NCBI GenBank assembly: GCA_902489515.1
Contig: CABUAL010000110.1
Span: 1-6,352, forward strand
Length of the DNA: 6,352 nucleotides
Direction of reading: 5' to 3'
From: an uncultured Collinsella sp.
GTDB lineage: Bacteria > Actinomycetota > Coriobacteriia > Coriobacteriales > Coriobacteriaceae
In this document: piece after piece, positions 5,251 through 6,352 of the stretch
How the letters are laid out: each line of letters opens with the position of its first letter
How positions within the stretch are numbered: the stretch's first letter is position 1
The notes under the pieces: model-generated
The model's input: the letters and a program-made list of their open reading frames with translations, nothing else
Told to the model about the DNA's origin: nothing
The model's database searches: none
Made by a program: the position numbers and the translations under genes

Positions 5251-6352
5251 CTAGAGGTTGTAGGTGACCACTTGAGGTTCGGCGGGATTGACGAAGATGG
5301 TTGGATTCGCCCGCTCCACGCGAACGAACTTGACGGTCACGACCTCAAAGCCCGCCTTGTGCAGAACGTCGGCGTAAACGCGCGCCTGCAAGGCGTGTTT
5401 CTCGAGCAGCTGCTCCGGCGTCTCATCCGGCGTGCCGCCCGTCTTGTAGTCGATGACCAGTGCGCGCGACGGATCCGCCGGGTCGGTTGCCAAGGCATCG
5501 ATGGCGCCCTCGGCATAGGCGCCGTAGCGGGCGATATCCTCGTCCTCGCAGCCCAGCGAGAAGAACGGCACCTCGGCACGGATGCACGGCCACGCGAGCA
5601 GCTCGGCACGAACCGACGACTTGAGCCAGCGATCCAGAGCGACATCGAAGCGCTCGCGCTGTTCCGGCGTCAGGCGCCACAAGCGAGCCAGGGCGTCGGC
5701 ACGCTCAACGGGCAGCGCATCGGCACCCATCTCGATGAGCCACTGGCAAGCGGCGTGGAAGGCCGAGCCCAGCGCCATGGGGTTGCCGGCGGGCTCGACA
5801 GCAGCCACGTCCGCATCGGCCATCTCCGAGCCATCCGACTCCGCATCATCGCCGGACTCGTCCATGGGAACAAGCGCCTCGGCGGCACGGTCCTCGGACT
5901 CGGCATGCAGCGCCACGGCAATTGACGAGTAGCTATACGAGTCACGCACCGGGAACGGACAGATGCCCATGCGCACGCCCACTGCCTGGGGATACACGAG
6001 CTCAAACGCATCGGGCTTGGGGTCGGCAGGACCGGGCACAGTTGAGCGCGCAGCATTATCAGCGACATCGACATCGCCGCGAACGAGCCTGCCCTCGGCA
6101 TCCAGCGAAGCGTTAGCCTCAAACGCCTGCTCACCAAACGTAAAGTCCGCCAGCGAGATGAGCTCGTAGTCGCCCGGCTGGGAGTTGTCGAACACCAGAC
6201 GGTCGCTATCGAGCTGCGGCATGTCCAGACTATCGGTCGGCAGGATGCGGCGCAGCACGTCGTAGGTCAGATCCGTCTCGACATCGAAGGTCGGCGCCAT
6301 CACCTTGCCGCGGCTCACACCGGCATCCATCGCCAAGATCACCAGCTCGCCC
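5251..6352 (-). CDS. AddA/RecB-like helicase-nuclease, C-terminal nuclease part (gene cut by right window edge)
   Basis: The frame is open from the right edge to TAG at 5253-5251, giving 366 residues. A GTG at 6342 could be read as a start, but the frame continues past it (ELVILAMDAG) and the content is clearly an internal C-terminal portion. The RecB-family (PD-D/E-XK) nuclease elements appear in order: GSAFHAACQW with the conserved His, RAEVPF, GAIDAL with an Asp, LVIDYKTG (5460-5437) with the catalytic Asp and Lys, and QARVYADVL (Q at 5388-5386, Y at 5376-5374). All key residues seem present, so the nuclease is probably active. By family, AddA pairs with AddB to resect double-strand breaks for recombination; partner and helicase motifs are outside the window. 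An acidic stretch (about 5907-5785: ESED, DESGDDAESDGSE) separates a YSYSSIA segment from the His motif. No AddB-type cysteine cluster is seen. Another UvrD-like helicase with a RecB nuclease is the main alternative, so no gene symbol is given. Confidence 0.82.
   Translation of the reverse strand, partial: GELVILAMDAGVSRGKVMAPTFDVETDLTYDVLRRILPTDSLDMPQLDSDRLVFDNSQPGDYELISLADFTFGEQAFEANASLDAEGRLVRGDVDVADNAARSTVPGPADPKPDAFELVYPQAVGVRMGICPFPVRDSYSYSSIAVALHAESEDRAAEALVPMDESGDDAESDGSEMADADVAAVEPAGNPMALGSAFHAACQWLIEMGADALPVERADALARLWRLTPEQRERFDVALDRWLKSSVRAELLAWPCIRAEVPFFSLGCEDEDIARYGAYAEGAIDALATDPADPSRALVIDYKTGGTPDETPEQLLEKHALQARVYADVLHKAGFEVVTVKFVRVERANPTIFVNPAEPQVVTYNL

Overview
The window is GC-rich and densely coded. 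All three recognisable genes lie on the minus strand, so gene order runs from the right edge to the left. Gene content and protein style point to a Coriobacteriia actinobacterium, most likely Collinsella or a close gut relative. This rests on recognition of protein style, not a database match. No RNA genes, CRISPR arrays, transposase genes or prophage genes were seen.

Layout from right to left. (1) 6352-5251: the C-terminal 366 residues of an AddA/RecB-like helicase-nuclease, with an apparently complete RecB-family nuclease site; its helicase part lies beyond the right edge. (2) 5250-5073: a 178-bp spacer holding a long imperfect hairpin just after that stop codon and a candidate promoter for the next gene. 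(3) 5072-1175: dnaE, the replicative DNA polymerase III alpha subunit, which is broken. (4) 1174-1013: a 162-bp spacer mostly filled by a 131-bp palindromic element with two perfect 39-nt inverted arms. (5) 1012 to the left edge: the N-terminal 337 residues of a SWIM zinc-finger protein of the bacterial SNF2 helicase type.

The most notable feature is inside dnaE. A net 94-bp insertion repeats 50 bp of the gene directly (1699-1748 and 1793-1842). Between the copies are 44 nt made of two inverted pieces of the same gene: 34 nt from 1566-1599 and 13 nt from 1941-1953, overlapping by one base. The insertion shifts the frame and brings a stop at 1779-1781, cutting the protein at the start of its OB-fold. 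Removing 94 bp restores one 1267-residue DnaE. Since every base of the insertion comes from dnaE itself, it looks like local template switching or an amplification/assembly chimera, not a mobile element.

Together the genes make a replication, repair and helicase neighbourhood (nuclease-helicase, replicative polymerase, SNF2-type ATPase). The spacings of 162 and 178 bp, both containing palindromes, argue against one tight operon.
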